From Paracentrotus lividus (lineage: Eukaryota; Echinodermata; Echinoidea; Camarodonta; Echinidae), in the NCBI GenBank assembly GCA_940671915.1, contig CALNVZ010003426.1, positions 47,447,954 to 47,511,953 of the forward strand: DNA of 64,000 nt, written 5' to 3'. Shown piece after piece: positions 27,172 to 41,000 of this stretch. Both the position numbers and the translations under genes were made by a program. The first letter of the stretch is position 1. Every line of letters starts with the position of its first letter. The notes under the pieces are model-generated. The model ran no database searches. It was not told the DNA's origin and saw nothing but the letters and a program-made list of their open reading frames with translations.

Positions 27172-28675
27172 TATGTCAGGTCCGCAGATATCTAAAGATT
27201 ATAGTCAACTGCTTGTAAACACATCACTCTTTAAATCCAGGAGATGTCATTCCATTTTCATTTCTCTCATTTGACATGTCTGAAACGTCGACAACATATC
27301 ACTCATTTTTCTATTGCCCAAAGCGCGTGAATGATATTTTGTTATCGCGGTAACGCATGAGATTTTGAGGGTTTAGATATTAATCAAAACCGTATCGATG
27401 TCAATTTTGATATATCCCGAGAGAATTCGGTAACTTTAATACCTGTGATTAACGAACGAATTATTTGTTTCTGTCAATAATGACAGCTTACGACCCACGT
27501 GATCAGTTTCTGTCAACTTAGATGCGGTCTGACAGTGGCTAAACGATTTTGACTCGGGATAGCAATCTTCTGTTTTTTATCATCTTGTAAGTTTTAATTT
27601 CTGCCTGTCGCCATTGAGATTATTTTTGGATGAGAAGTGATCAATCCAAGATCTTGAATATGATTATTAGTAATATTACAAATTACTTGAAAATGTTGGA
27701 AGATCGATGTCGTTTGCCTGTAGAACTAGAATGGATTATGATTTCTGCCGGGAACCAACGGATTTCGTAGTTATCGAACTTATTTGATGTAGAAAAATGG
27801 GGATGTTGTTGCTTCGTACTATTAAGTCGCGTGTTGAGTTGATAGTCAAAGTTTATGGTTACCAGATTTCTTTCTAGAATAAATATGTTTTTGTATATCG
27901 TATCCCATCATATACGACCGGTGCCCTGTAACACAAGATTTACGATTAATTGAAAATTTTAAACAACCATTGTGATTGGTTCACTGTGGGACATTTATCC
28001 CAGAAGTCTGTGCAACAAGTATCCTGATTGGTTGCTACCGGGTTGCAATTGATCGTAACTCATTATGTTACGAGCAAAGATCAGGGGCGTAGATGGTTGG
28101 GTGAGGGATACACCTCGTCCGAAACTTCAAAGTAGCGAACAGCCTGTACACCCCCATACTTGCCAAGATTTTGTATCCGCCCCTGTACCGTATCATATTC
28201 CATCATTTTATGTGTTAGTCAGCATAACTACAGACGGCCTTTTAAACTCCTAAGGCTAGACTGAATTTATCAATCGATCAATGCCTAGACTAATATCCCA
28301 GGAGTTTGAGTCAGTAATGATGATGTAACGACAATATGATAATGTTGCTGCATACATTGTCGGTTGTGTGTCTCGAGGTCTGTCGGTGAGACACAGGAGA
28401 AGAAGTGGTGAAGTTTTATCCGTCTTCTGTTATCCTAGGGGACAACGTGTTTCCTGCATACCCTGCGAGGAAAAGAAAAGAAAAAATATCGGTTTGCATG
28501 CAAATAAAGAAATGTCACATTGTAGGCTGTCATAAAAATTTAATATTGGTCAAATTATACTTTCTTGATCGGCAAAGTTTTGGCATTATGTCGTATGTTT
28601 ACCTTGGTTAGTTCTTGAAAAGAATATATTAATTAAGAATTTCATAACAATGATTTTGTTCATCCACGTTGTACC

Positions 28676-28714
<39 letters not shown>

Positions 28715-30580
28715 CCACACACACACACACACACACACATTTTTTTTTTTACCGGCTCCACAATATTATGGGAAAACCAGCATTTGGAAAAGACAAATTG
28801 CCGGTATGATTAAAGAGGTGGGAAATTTAAACTTGTGAAAACGTGTGGCGTACTAATGCTTTTAAGATTGTTTAGCACCATTATAATTTCAGTTGTACAT
28901 GGAATTTCTCAATTAATGTTAAGTACTATGAGTATTGTATTATATCAAGTATTTTCAAACCAGATATTTAAATGATAAGTGGGTCGTTATACGTTTTCCA
29001 CACGGAGAGGCAGTTCGGAGTATTAATTCATTCTAGAGTATTAGAGTAGAATTTTATACCTTACTAAATTGTGACGAATATTGGATTTACATGTACATAT
29101 TTCAAATTTCGCCAGACAAAGTCGATGAATCGTTGAGGCATATTAATTGATTTTGAATGTATAATATCCAGCTGAAACAAGCGCATAGAGACTCCTTGGC
29201 GAGATATCGATAAATAGCGTGGGCGCGACTTGGTACATGTAAGAAGAAGAAGAAGAAAAAGAAGGGGAAAAAAAAGCATAAAAAACTGCACAATATATTC
29301 CAAAGGAACAATCTTCGAAATGTCATATATAAACAATGTATATGACAGCCATTCCGTGTAACTAGACACCGTGAGCTGAAATATGCAACTTCTTCTAATC
29401 CAAATAATTAGTTCCTATTTGGCTATTTCTTTATTCAAAAGATGTGCATGGTCGACGTCCCTATTCGTAGTCCCACACTACACTTTTTATGCGAGTTTCA
29501 CGTTTAAACACTTTTTTTTGTCACGTTTTCATATGGTCACTGACTTGAAATAAAAAGTCAAGTGAAAGTGAAAGTTTGGATTCTTATTGCCCAAATGTCT
29601 CAAAATGAAGTCCTGAAATGTTGGTATAAATGGGACTAGTACCTTCTTAGAAAAACACAGTTAAGTACAGTAAGGTCCAAAAATTAAAAATAGTGTCGTG
29701 TCATGCGAGTCACAACACAAAAGTTGAAATATCTCAACAACAAAAAATATATATACATCAAAGATTTCTTCTTTCCAATATGTATGATGACTAGTTTAAC
29801 TGAAGTGTAAAAATAAAACAGGCCTGCAGAATAACGTTTCCGAGTACTCGACCTTAAAAAGTAGAAATTTTGGAAAAATGTCACGCGAGTCATAATGGAA
29901 TGGCTGATGAAATGGAACTGACCATGAAAAACAATTTTATCCTGGCTTGCCTATATAATAATTACTGTGTATATAAACTATAACCAGGGCATGTAATGAT
30001 TACAAGATGTGTTTGTAATGGTTCCTTAAACATCCTTTCCGGAAACAAGATTTCATCAATGAAACTACACCCTCATCATTTTCAACAGTTCTTGAAGCCT
30101 CTCTGCTCTTGATTTTTTTAAAACTCAAACATGTCTAATATATTTAAAGTTCCAGTCCATGTATACATTCATATAATATTTTTTTTTAATGTTTCTATGT
30201 ATCTCATTTTATTGTGTTTTCTTAACATTCCAAAGATTTAGAAATATATACCCCTGCTAGGAGATGGTGGAGTATACTTTTAAGTGTAAACAAAATGTAG
30301 GAACGGGAAAATTTAACGGCGAAGACTACAGGGGATGGTTATGTCCAAAGCCAAAACCTATTACATAAGGTAGCAAATCTGCAATATGGACATATGGCTA
30401 GACGTTGATGTTAGTTTAGTTTTTATCGACATTCGTCTAGACTCGAGGCTAAATCACCATGGTCTTTATCCAGCCGTTCAACCGCATCACTCATTCCTTC
30501 ATTGCATTCCTAAACCAGGCATTATAGCTGAAGTGTTCATACTAATATAGGTGGAAGGACAAGGATAGAGAGAAAGGTAT
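27172..30580. other. No gene seen
   Basis: AT-rich sequence with one CT/CA microsatellite. TACAGTAAGGTCCAAAAATT at 29666 looks like one end of a TA-flanked element, but no partner end was found. Confidence 0.45.
28676..28751. repeat. (CT)n-(CA)n compound microsatellite
   Basis: About 13 CT units pass directly into CA units and a T run. Confidence 0.95.
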
Positions 30581-30823
30581 AGATGCCGGAAAAAAACACA
30601 GTGAACACAATGTGAACACACTGTAATACAGTGTGGTCACATTGTGCCGTATACCGTTTCCACTACCGACACTGTGCAAATGGGTCAAATCTACTCAGTC
30701 TTCACATAGTGAAGGACTCGGACACTGTGTTCACAGAGTCGACTGTGTGGATTTGGCCCATTTTCACAGTGTTTCCACTGTGTGGACACACTGTGATTGA
30801 CTCTGTGTTTTTACCCGCAGGGG
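30581..30823. mobile_element. CACAGTG-rich TIR element, full copy
   Basis: The left terminus GCCGGAAAAAAACACAGTG mirrors the right terminus (CTCTGTGTTTTTACCCGCAGGG). The inside is packed with CACAGTGT and ACACTGTG on both strands, so it can fold in many ways. The two overlapping ORFs are chance frames. Confidence 0.65.
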
Positions 30824-33800
30824 AAGGGGAGAGAGCCACCAACCCAAAGATGTCGATTATATCGTTTTTTTTCTTGGGGTGTTGTTGTTTTATTTTTAAT
30901 AGCTGAGCACACTTAATATAGTTTCTTAATAGCTGAGAAAACCTCATATCGAATTCAAACTGGTCTTTACATTTATCATGTAACCCGAATTATAATAAAG
31001 TGAGTTTATAAGTATAATAAATCTTGAACGTCTTTGTGACCATCGGTTTGGTAAATACCAGAGAAATATGTATTACACGGTCTTGAAGACCGTGTAGTTA
31101 GGTAACCTTTAGCAATGGGCTGTAGGAAATCGATAGGGGAAATGACGTGAGGACTGCCCACTCATTGGGCTAAAATCGGGCTTTTCTCGCCCACATTCGA
31201 GTGGAATCTCAGGGTTGTTAACAGCACAGTGTAAGTCCACTGGGCAGAGAAATATAGCCAGATGAATGAACGAAATTCCTACTTTTCTTGTGGGAACTAT
31301 AGAGAGAGAAATTAAGATAGCATATGGAGAGACAGAGAGAGGATGTGGGAGTGATAGAAGATAGATAGAGAGAGAGAGAGATAAGAGAAATTTGTAGAGG
31401 GGAAATATATAAAGAAGTGAATATAACGAAATATGGAGAGGTAGCAAGAAAGACAGTGAGACGGGAAGAATGAAAGACAGAGAGAGAGAGAGAGAGAGAT
31501 ATCCAGGTTCAGGGACACACTGCCTACGCACCACATACACCTGTAATAAAACGTGGGTAATTAAAACGACTGTAACGACGCAGCAAGTGTGGGTGTGCGT
31601 GGCTGTGTGCGTGGCTATGGTAGCGTGTAAGTAAACCCATTATTTTCTTTTTCGCTACCGAATAACCTATAAGACGTTGATATTTAATTCGGAGTGACAT
31701 TGCTATAGGCATGCGACAAACATTTGTGTGGTTGTGAAGAATGTGTGTTGATGACCGTTTGAACACGTTTTTTATTGTAAAATTGCCTAAGACACATAAT
31801 TTACAGAATAATACATAATATAATTGTATAATTCTTAGAGGAAGTAAGAAAATGAGGCAAGTATTATAGTGTCTAGAGGATCAATAAACCAAAGATAAAT
31901 CAATTTTACTTTACCATTCAGTTTCGCAAGATATAAAAGATTATTTATATCTCATAGCTATGATCATCGTATGTAATATTAGGTCAGGAGAAATATTTTT
32001 TACAACAGGATGTAATCTTGTTTCTTTTATTTTACGGGTCATTTAATTATCAAATTAATGCTTTACTTGTACGCAAAGAGGATATGTTTTTGTTGAAATG
32101 TTTATCTGAAATGCCACATTTTCGCAATTCGTTTCCATATTGATGCCAAGTTTTGAAAAGTATGTTGTCATTATTTTGTTTTCTGTTTATGTTATGAAAC
32201 GGTATTATTGGGCAAACTTCCAGCCTTCTTTTGTTTTGACGGAATGTCCTGGTTAAGAGCGTCCGATTTCATGCTTCTGATTTGTTATGAAACTATACCT
32301 TTTTCGGAGCAAAAGTACAAGGAAGCAGATTTTTAAAAGTTTTTGTCCACATGGTTTGATCAAACATTGATTGATCAAATAAGTAAAACTTACTATTTGC
32401 TCATCTACATGACCAATTATATGAATTTAACATACTACGTATTGATGTAGTTTATGCTTCCATTTCAGTATTGTACAGTCATATAGTTTGGTCGTCACTT
32501 CATTTGGTAATTTCATGTGAAACTTGATAAAACCGAATAGCATTAACCAGGTCAAGTATACTAAGAGCCTGTTCTCCGTGACTAAACTGGAGTATTAAAT
32601 CTTTATTTAGTCTGATAAAGTCTCTAAACCCGATTAAACATAATGAAACAGAAATAAACCATCTGGCCTATTTAAGTCCACCTATTTGGGTTAATTGCTG
32701 GTCACGGGTGACGAAGGCCTCGGTTGTCGATTTGACATAACTTAATATAATCTGAATGATAGGCCTTTATAAATTACATCCTCTTAGATAGTATCATTTT
32801 TACGCATTAGTCATGGAAGATTATTTCGATACAGTAAAAGAACAAAAGGGGATTAAATAATTAAGATTAATCCATTAACTAAGGTTTGGCTTGTTTACGG
32901 GGTCAAATAAGACCAAAAAAAAATCGTGTCAGAGTTCAGCGCGTGTCAGAGTTGTTAGTGTTGGTATGCAGATATCAAACTTTCTATAGTTTTTGATGCG
33001 TAATGAAGGGAAAATATTAAACTCGCCATCCACTCAACTAAACACAATTAAATTGAAACACACATTAGGCATAATTATTATACTAAGTTTTCAACGAATG
33101 GCTGTTAAAATCCTAATGTCTCAGGAAATACTACGGAGATCTAAAACTTTAAAAATCTGCCGAAGTCTGAACAGATTAATTTTAAAACGTTAAAATGTAT
33201 ATTTTGCAGTCTATTTGAGAAGATATTATATTGCAAGACTTATCTTTAAAGTGCTTGCCCCCAGCTATCTGTCCACTTAGCAATATGTTCACATCGTACC
33301 ATATTAGTATAATGAGTAACTTTGAATGACATTATGAAGCAGTGTTTTGCAGTCAATGGGAAGTGGCCTTATCTGCACTGCGCATTAATGTGCATCGAAA
33401 TGAGAACAACTGCCAAAACAAATGCCGGTCATCCACCAGCAATATTAATAGTCATATCTCGTTGCAATATCCATTTATCATGCGTGAATATTTAAAATAC
33501 ACAAAGAAAGTAATTTCTTATTAGACATTGTTGGACTAAACTAATCGCATACACTTGAATGAATAGTTTCCACGTCCAGAGTGTAAATGATGTTTTATTG
33601 CAGCACATTTGACATTTCTGGGTGTGTGTATCTCTCTCTCTCTCCGGGCTATTAAGTAAGTGGTATTAAACAAAACTGCCCCCTTTCAGTCTTTCAAAAC
33701 TGTTCAGAAAGTGTGTCTACCGTACATTTTTTGTGATATAATCGTCTGCCTTTATTTCACAAAATAGCATAAATGCTTGAAAAATTATACACTTTAATTG

Positions 33801-33899
33801 GAACCTTTAAATTTTTGAAATATCAGTGACAATACATATATTACGTTATAAACATAACAAACGATGAATATCACATAGAAATTCGAAATTATTTTAATG
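30824..33899. other. No gene seen
   Basis: GA-rich tract at 31.3-31.5 kb and AT-rich DNA; no coding support. Confidence 0.5.
31300..31502. repeat. GA-rich low-complexity stretch
   Basis: GAGAGA blocks at 31300, 31335, 31365 and 31478. It explains the Leu/Ser-rich minus-strand ORFs here. Confidence 0.9.
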
Positions 33900-36790
33900 A
33901 ACTCTTTTATACCAATAACAACTTTTATTTAATGCCAAGTGCATTTAGATCACAGAGTTAAATACGCACTAATCGCTTGTGCACTTTTCTCGAACCTCAG
34001 ACTGGTGTCTGATATCTACTACTGATGTAGACTTACTCTCGCTAACGTTGACACGGTTCAATGGAATCATAGAAGCGTTCGGGTACCACTCTGTGTTTTA
34101 AATGATGTTGTATGAGTTGAATTACACGATATGAAATCGAATAGTAACAAGAATAATAGTTCTCTTATCGATAGCTGGCACTTTGTCTTTCAATATTTGT
34201 ATATTTCGATTTTTTCCCCCGCGATTGGCAATACCTTCGGGTAGCTTTGAAGTATAATTGCTCATAATTTATAAATGACATATTTTTGCCCGCTCGTGTA
34301 TTGACACAAACATTACATGTGCACTTTTCTCGAACTTCAGACTGGTGTCTGATATCTACTGCAGATGTAGACACACTTTTACTTGTATACGTTGACACGG
34401 TTCAGTGACATCAGAGAAGTTATTAGGTACCACTCTTTGTGTTTCATCAAATTGAACATAAACCAGATATAAAATGCAACAATAAAAAAAATATTTCTTG
34501 TAGCCATACCTTGTACTTAGTATTTCAATTTTTTGTTTTTTGTTTTACATTGTTTAGAGCTTGAGACTGATGTCTGATATCTACTGCTGATGTAGACTCA
34601 CTTTTACTTGTATACATTGACTCGGTTCAGTGACATCAGAGAATCGGTTGGGCACCATTATTTGTGCATGATCCATTTCATACAGCACTTTGTGTCTTTC
34701 AATTTTGTTGCAGGTCACTGTTTAAACAACATGTAATAAATTGCTTCTTTTATCATATGAAAACGTGAACAATCAAAAAGGACAGTGTTATTTTATACCA
34801 AACACGCACAGTTCCACTACAGTGCACTAACGACCAGAAAGAATCTTACGGGAAATGTGTGTACTGGGTATAGACTCTCTCTACGTCTGACCGTCGATAT
34901 CGCGATAACAATGCCCTGAATAAAGACCGTGTAAAAGGAGAGTGCAAGCTGTGCAGTCAGGATCGAAGTATTTTATCATGATATTTTTTTTTATGATATC
35001 AAAAACGCGGGGGAAAATATTGACCAATCACAAAGAAGTTAAAATCATTGGAAAGAGAAATTAATATATTTACTTCACTCAGCGTAACTAGGAAATCGAT
35101 GCGCTGCTGAATTTTACAGAAAGCTTTTAGTGACTGCTGTTTGACCAAAATATCATTTTCACACAGAAAAACGACCCAAAAATGACTAAAATGGGAGATT
35201 TTAAAGCTCAAAACGCGAGGGTTAGGGGTAAAAAAATATTCTTCCCAAGGTTTTATCTTGTTTTATATACATTAACCCTCATAAAACCTGTGTAACTAAG
35301 TAAATGATCTTCTCGATTTTTTTTTATTCTAGTATATTCAACAAAACTCCCGTTTTTCGGGCATTCCTTCCATTGACAATCGGTGCGTGAAAATGGTTTT
35401 CCTAGAAAGAAGCCCCAACGTTTTCATATGTGATACTTCGCACTTCACACTTTTATTTATTCATATTTTTAAAGATTTTTTTTTTTTTTTAAATTAGCAA
35501 TATCTTTTGTTTGTTTTGAAGACCAAAAGCTCATACAAATGGAAAATCTCTCAATCGTGTATCGACACAATTATTACTTGCACCATGCATATTTCGAGCT
35601 TGAGACTGGTGTCTGATATCTACTGTTGATGTAGACCCACTCTTACTTGTATACGTTGACACGGTTCAGTGACATCAGAGAAGCGGTTGGGTACCATTAT
35701 TTGTGCATAATTAATGTTATACAGCACTTTGTGTCTTTCAATTAGGTTGCATGTCACGGTATAAATAACCTGTTAATTTGACCTGTAATAAATTGCTTCT
35801 TTTATCGATACTTCGCACTTTTATTTATTTATTTCTTTTTAAAGACATTTTTTCAACAATTAAATAGGCAATACTTTCGGTTCGTTTTGAAGACCAAAAG
35901 CTCATACAAATGGAACATCGTCCAATCGGGTATCGACACACTTAGCACCATGCATATTTCGAGCTTCAAACTGGTGTCTGATATCTACTGCTGATGTGGA
36001 CACATTCTTACTTGTATTACATTGACACGGTTCAGTGACATCAAAGAAGTGGTCTGTGACCATTCTTTGTGTGTAATCAGATGTGTGACACAGGAGAAAA
36101 TGAAAACTGGTTCTTTTATCGATACCTTTCTATCAATATTTGCCTTTTCAAGACAGTTATCAATAATGGCAATTACCTTCAATCTTCTTTAGGTCAAACA
36201 GCTCGTATTAATGGAACATTGTGGCCTACTTTGACATCCGAACCAAAACTTTTGAGCCCTTATCGATCCTCAGTGTGGTGTCAGATATCATCTTATGATG
36301 CAGAAATACACTCACTTGCACAATGAGATTGTGCATCAGAGAAGTGGTCGGGTATCATTCTTTGTATTCATGACTCGCGTGATACGACAGAAAATGAAGC
36401 TGTAGTTAACTGGTTCTTTATTGGATACTTGGCACTTCTTCTTTAAATAGTTTCGATATCCAATAGCTCATATTGATGTTTTTCGCTTTTATTTTCCCTC
36501 TTTTTCCCCGGCTCGGGCATCGACACAGTTTCACTTCATTGCAAGGAACTAATAATTGGGTTATCACTGTCTCCATTTTTCGTGCCTCAGTCTGGTGTCC
36601 GATATCATCTGCTAATGTAGAACTCCACTCATTCGTATGTTGAGAAGATTGAACGACATTGGAGAGGTGGTCGGTTATCAGTCTTTTGCGTTTAACCACT
36701 TGCTGCGTGATGCGAAAGAATATTAGACCACAACAAAACTGCTTCGTTTTCAATTCCTCACCAACATAACAATCGCAGGCTAACAAGAAC
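33900..36790. repeat. Seven-copy diverged tandem array, unit about 300-360 bp
   Basis: The core GGTGTCTGATATCTACTG and flanking motifs (TTGACACGGTTCAGTGACATC, then TACCATT.TTTGTG) recur at about 33998, 34338, 34564, 35605, 35969, 36271 and 36594 on the + strand. Outer parts of the unit also recur, for example AAGACCAAAAGCTCATA at 35520 and 35890 and TATCGATACTT before GCACTT. About 600 bp of other sequence interrupts the third and fourth units (34790-35400). Edges are approximate. Sequence identity falls toward both ends of the array. Confidence 0.8.
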
Positions 36791-36810
36791 CTAAATGTAT
36801 AATGTTCCAT
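36418..36810 (-). CDS. Hypothetical 130-residue ORF, the only intact copy in a diverged array
   Basis: The ORF covers the seventh unit of the 33.9-36.8 kb array. Its middle part (RLITDHLSNVV, then SSTLADDIGHQTEARK) aligns with translated traces of the other units on the same strand, for example SDVTEPCQ and STSAVDIRHQS. Those units have stops or frameshifts. The stop TAA overlaps an AATAAA. No signal peptide, membrane segment or known motif is visible; the C-terminal half is basic (CRCPSRGKRGKIKAK). It may be a remnant of a repeated coding exon or simply an open stretch in a non-coding repeat. I do not recognise a function. Confidence 0.2.
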   Translation of the reverse strand: MEHYTFRFLLACDCYVGEELKTKQFCCGLIFFRITQQVVKRKRLITDHLSNVVQSSQHTNEWSSTLADDIGHQTEARKMETVITQLLVPCNEVKLCRCPSRGKRGKIKAKNINMSYWISKLFKEEVPSIQ

Positions 36811-39677
36811 ACACTCTTGACCACTCGAGTCTTTTGGGGATATCCTGCTCTATATGTATCACTATCACACGGTTCTAGTTTGCTTAGAAGTATTTTCCTG
36901 TTGAACCCTGTTGGGTAGTGCCAATTGGCAGTTAGTTATTTCTAGGCTGTCTTCTTCATCCGTGATGAAAGATGGATTCATTTACACGTAACTCTAGATA
37001 TTGATTGAGGACATAATAATTGATGAAATATACTACTTTTCAAGTTGTAAAAGATATGAGTTTTTATTATATTGGTTAATATTGTTGGATCATCTTTCGG
37101 ATCACTCACGCCACTTTAAGCCTAATTTTCCCAATTACTATCTTTATACCCCTCAGTCTTCATGCTTGCACACACACACACACACACACACTCGTTTATG
37201 TAGTTCAATGTTGTAGGCCTATATTCAACAATGTTCAATAACCCTCTCTCATTCACCCACACCCCCTCCTCTCTCTCCCTCTCTCCATCTGACTCTCTGT
37301 TTTACATTCAATAACCCACCCTCCCCCATCTCTCTCTCCCTCGGCTATACTACATCTCTTGTATGTAGTTAACTGTTTTACATTTAATAGCCCTTTCCCT
37401 CTCACCCCTCCATCTGCCTCTCACCAGTGAGTCACCCTTATCATGTCCGTTTGCCTGTATCTCTTTTCCCATCTCCCACCTAAGTTCACCATGTGGTCAT
37501 GAAGTACTGTCCTCATTGTAAAGGTCATCCTTGTTATGAAGACGGATTGCCTCATAACGCGGCCAAGCTTTGGGGGTTTCCGTTGGGCATTTATTTTGGG
37601 CGATTTCAATCCGCTGCTCGATGGCCGAATGTAAAGCAAGTATTTCCTCCGAAAAAGAACATCACTCGCACCGAAATACATTCACTGCAAGTTTTATATT
37701 GACACTTACTGACTTTTAGGGAATGCCATGATTGTGCGCGTAGAATACACAGGAACGGTAACACGCGCATAGATTGCGCTGAAACGAATAATGCTTGGGA
37801 TATAAATACGGAGTTGAACGAATTTGGATTTTTCCACTGACGTTACAATCATAAACGTGACAATTACGTTAGTGGTCGCAGCGGTTGCATAAAGGGCGAG
37901 AAGTTATTTCAGGCGACAAGCTGTTTCATACATGTCAGGGCAAGGGGGTAAAGGGATTAATGCTAAAAAAAAAAAGGACCAAGAACAGAAAACGGAAAGA
38001 TGAGATGAGAAAGAACCTATACTGTGAATTACAATTTTAAAAATAGAAATGTTCATGCAATAGACTATTTATTCGATTGTATTCAAGGAGGTCACGGTGA
38101 GTGCAGAATTAAAAGCTAAGCATTGCTGCATGCAGTGCCCGGCCCTACTTGCTGACTTTGATGCTGGATCTTGTACAGATCCTTCTCACATTGTATTGCT
38201 TGTCATTGACATGTTCAAATCATTCGTCCAGTTTGTCGAGATTACCCGAGTGCTGACGAGTTGAGCCGAACTATTCCGGCGTCGATCTTGGCAACGAACT
38301 TTGGTGCATTGTCAGTGGAGCTCTAAGATCTATGTCAATGAGGTTACCTAAAATAATTTCATTTAGCCCTTTAATCAAAACTCTTCCGAATTATGTCGAT
38401 TAATCCTAAGTTCGTGGCCGAGTTTTACCGAGCTGGGCCGACGTGCCACTCGGGTCGCGAACTCGGCACAATGTGAGTGATCCTCTTGAATGTAGGTCAT
38501 GCTGCTGCTTGACATATGTAAGTCGATACAAGAGCGACGACCGGTCGAGTACAGGTCTGCAAAAGCTCTTGATTTCAAAGCGACAGAGAACCCGAGACGG
38601 AGGGCCATAAAATAGTATCGATCACACAGCGAGGGCTAGATATAGGTTCGATGAATCTATCGTTGCCTAGATTCAAGACTGAATGATTTCTCACTTTCTG
38701 AGCAATTCATTGTTGTTGTTTTTTTCTGTTTTTCTTTTTGAGAGACAAAATCTAAAAGAGAGAGTGAAGACTGATGCTAAGGACCAACTTAAATACGACA
38801 AATAGACAAATCTGTTAGCAACAAAGGGACAAGAAAGCACATATACACGTATTTAAACTTAACTTATTCAAATTCTTTAACGAATGAGTGAAAAGCATTT
38901 GGGACTTGTGATTTCATGTCACTCGATTATGATTGTTTGGCCTATTTTGATTAAAAAGAGGAACACAAGAGAGAGAGAGAGAGAGAGAGAGAAAGAGGGG
39001 GAGGGGGGGGGGTTTGGAGACAGACAAAAGTACAGAAAGAACTTGCTCTATCAGCCCGGATGCAAGGCTAGACCTGTAAGTGCAGTTTCTTCAGAGGTAA
39101 GATGTTGACAAGGTGAAGGGATGATTGGAGTGTTCAATAAAAGATAAAAAGAGGGATGAATTCACTATCGATTTTATTTTAATATAGATACACATTAAAA
39201 CGTGCAGAAAGGTTGTCAAAGATACAAGGGTCTAGAAGATGGCCTCTCAATTAGAGTGGGAGCTAGGGTCACCGACCCAGTTTCCTCACCAATTCAAATG
39301 CGTTCAAATGCAAAATATACCATGTATGCTGTACACCTGAACTGCTGAACATCATGAAGATTCACATGCACAAGTCCCAGAAGAGGGCGCTTTATAAGTG
39401 ATTTTTTTTTTTAACATCCCATATTTTTTACAAAGCATTATGTATTTCTCAAAAATCTCTGAACGAAAATAAAAATGTTAAAAGTCTTTGATTTTTGTCG
39501 GTAATGATATATATTGTACTAATTACTAGTCTTCAATAATCTTCACATGAAACGTATCAACAGCTTATTGACAGCTTATTAAACCTTTGCCCTGTGAGGG
39601 ATCTTGAATATTATCCGTCGAATTTACGAGATTCGGAATATTTCTTCCTAATTCATCGTTTCGCTTTGCAGATCAGA
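36811..39677. other. No gene seen
   Basis: CT/CCCT-rich sequence at 37220-37420, short (CA)n at 37168-37191 and (GA)n at 38970. Small ORFs have no support. Confidence 0.5.
38970..39013. repeat. (GA)n microsatellite with G run
   Basis: About 11 GA units followed by G-rich sequence. Confidence 0.9.
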
Positions 39678-39736
39678 GTTGGCCTGGCGGTCTAGTCACC
39701 TCCCGGATAGAAATAGATGCTGCAGGCTCAAATCCA
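39678..39736 (+). repeat. tRNA-like element, diverged
   Basis: TTGGCCTGGCGGTCTAGTCA resembles an A box, and GCAGGCTCAAATCCAT is a decayed B box. Confidence 0.4.
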
Positions 39737-40087
39737 TTTATGTTCCAAGATTTCTTTTCTGAATTTATCCTCATTTGACTTTCCCAGGGGCATGCTTCTA
39801 TCCCGTCTCCATGGGTCCAGCAATGAAGTTGTGATGGAATTGTTCAATACACACAAAAAATGAGAACTTGCATATATGAGTGATCACACTCAAATATCCA
39901 AGTATTTTTGACAATATAGTATCACACATCAATGAGTGCTTTCACTCAATAACGCTACTTTGAAAACGCACCTAATCGAGTATTTTTAATTTGACAATAT
40001 AGTGACACACCAAAATGGAGTGTTATTTAATTACTCATTTTATTGAGTAACATAACTAATTGTTTTGAGTACATTGCACAAACTAAT

Positions 40088-40219
40088 CTAGTGAGTAACG
40101 CTTACATACTCAGAGAGTCAGTAAGTAAAGGTTGCACAAACTCATCGACTTGCTTGTGATGAGTTTGTGCAACTTTACTTACTGACTCTCTGAGTATATT
40201 AAAGCGCGTTACTCACTAG
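40088..40219. repeat. Long hairpin, arms about 60 bp
   Basis: The left arm (from CTAGTGAGTAACGC to GCACAAACTCATC) is complementary to the right arm (GATGAGTTTGTGC to GCGTTACTCACTAG) with few mismatches and a loop of about 11 bases. Confidence 0.85.
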
Positions 40220-40294
40220 GTGATCATATTCCTTTTTGTTTGTTTGTTTGCCTGTTTTTTAATGATATTTGGAATGTTCCGATGATATACACAT

Positions 40295-40382
40295 CAGTGC
40301 ATCAATTCGCTCAAACCAATACACTGCATTACTCACTTCAGTGCATCAATTCACACAAACCAATACATTGCATTACTCACAA
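40295..40382. repeat. 44-bp unit in tandem, two copies plus a partial third
   Basis: Units start CAGTGCATCAATTC at 40295 and 40339. They share AAACCAATACA.TGCATTACTCAC. A degenerate start (CAATGCATCAAATTACT) follows. Confidence 0.8.
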
Positions 40383-40909
40383 ATCATCAATGCATCAAAT
40401 TACTAAAACTGTGTACATGACTGACAAAGTAGAGTGGGAATCCATGCATGGTAATCTAGCTGTTAGTGTTATCAGACGATGTATATCATCGAACATTCAA
40501 AATATCATTATAAAAACAGGCAAACAAACAAACAAAAGGAATAGGACTCACCCAAAGACAATAAGAGCATGCAGGCTCTCCGCTCTCGATCTCCGTTCCG
40601 CTACACATTACGTACGTACGCGTAGAAATACCTCGTGTGCAGTGTCGATGTCCGTACTCGTGATCCGAGTAGGCGTACGGGCGCAACATGTAAAAGTACG
40701 GCATAGCCAGTAAATTACTCTCAAGACTTTCTCGAGACTTTAGACGTATACGAAGACGTGTCGTAGTTTACTCATCTAGTGAATTACAGGCTATATAGAA
40801 TTTCTCAGCAATTCTCACTTTACTCGATTGTTAGTGTTTCACCCGATCATCCACCAAGCGCGTACCAAGTTGAAGAGAAACTCACTTGCACAATTGTTTT
40901 ACGCAATTG

Positions 40910-41000
40910 AACATGTAAAGTTACTAAGGGATACTCAAGAAAATTTTTATTATACTCAATAATTTTTTTTCTTGAGTATCCCTTATTAACTTTACATGTT
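40910..41000. repeat. Hairpin, arms about 30 bp
   Basis: AACATGTAAAGTTACTAAGG and GATACTCAAG on the left pair with CTTGAGTATC and CCTTATTAACTTTACATGTT on the right around an AT-rich loop. Confidence 0.8.

Noticed and set aside
31109..31540. 143-codon minus-strand ORF
   Set aside because: Leu/Ser runs come from the GA microsatellite.
34999..35211. 70-codon minus-strand ORF in the sequence interrupting the array
   Set aside because: No recognisable domain; too short to separate from chance.
33900..36790. CRISPR-like array
   Set aside because: The repeats are long and diverged, the spacing is irregular, and this is a eukaryotic genome.
33900..36790. Box C/D snoRNA cluster
   Set aside because: TGATGT and CTGA words occur in the core, but there is no consistent C box, D box and terminal stem.
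38150..38590. Possible repeat pair around CAATGTGAG..GATC
   Set aside because: Only about 20 bp are alike, with no consistent ends.
40240..40713. 157-codon ORF inside the TIR element
   Set aside because: It crosses a 44-bp tandem repeat and has no domain; a transposase was looked for and not seen.
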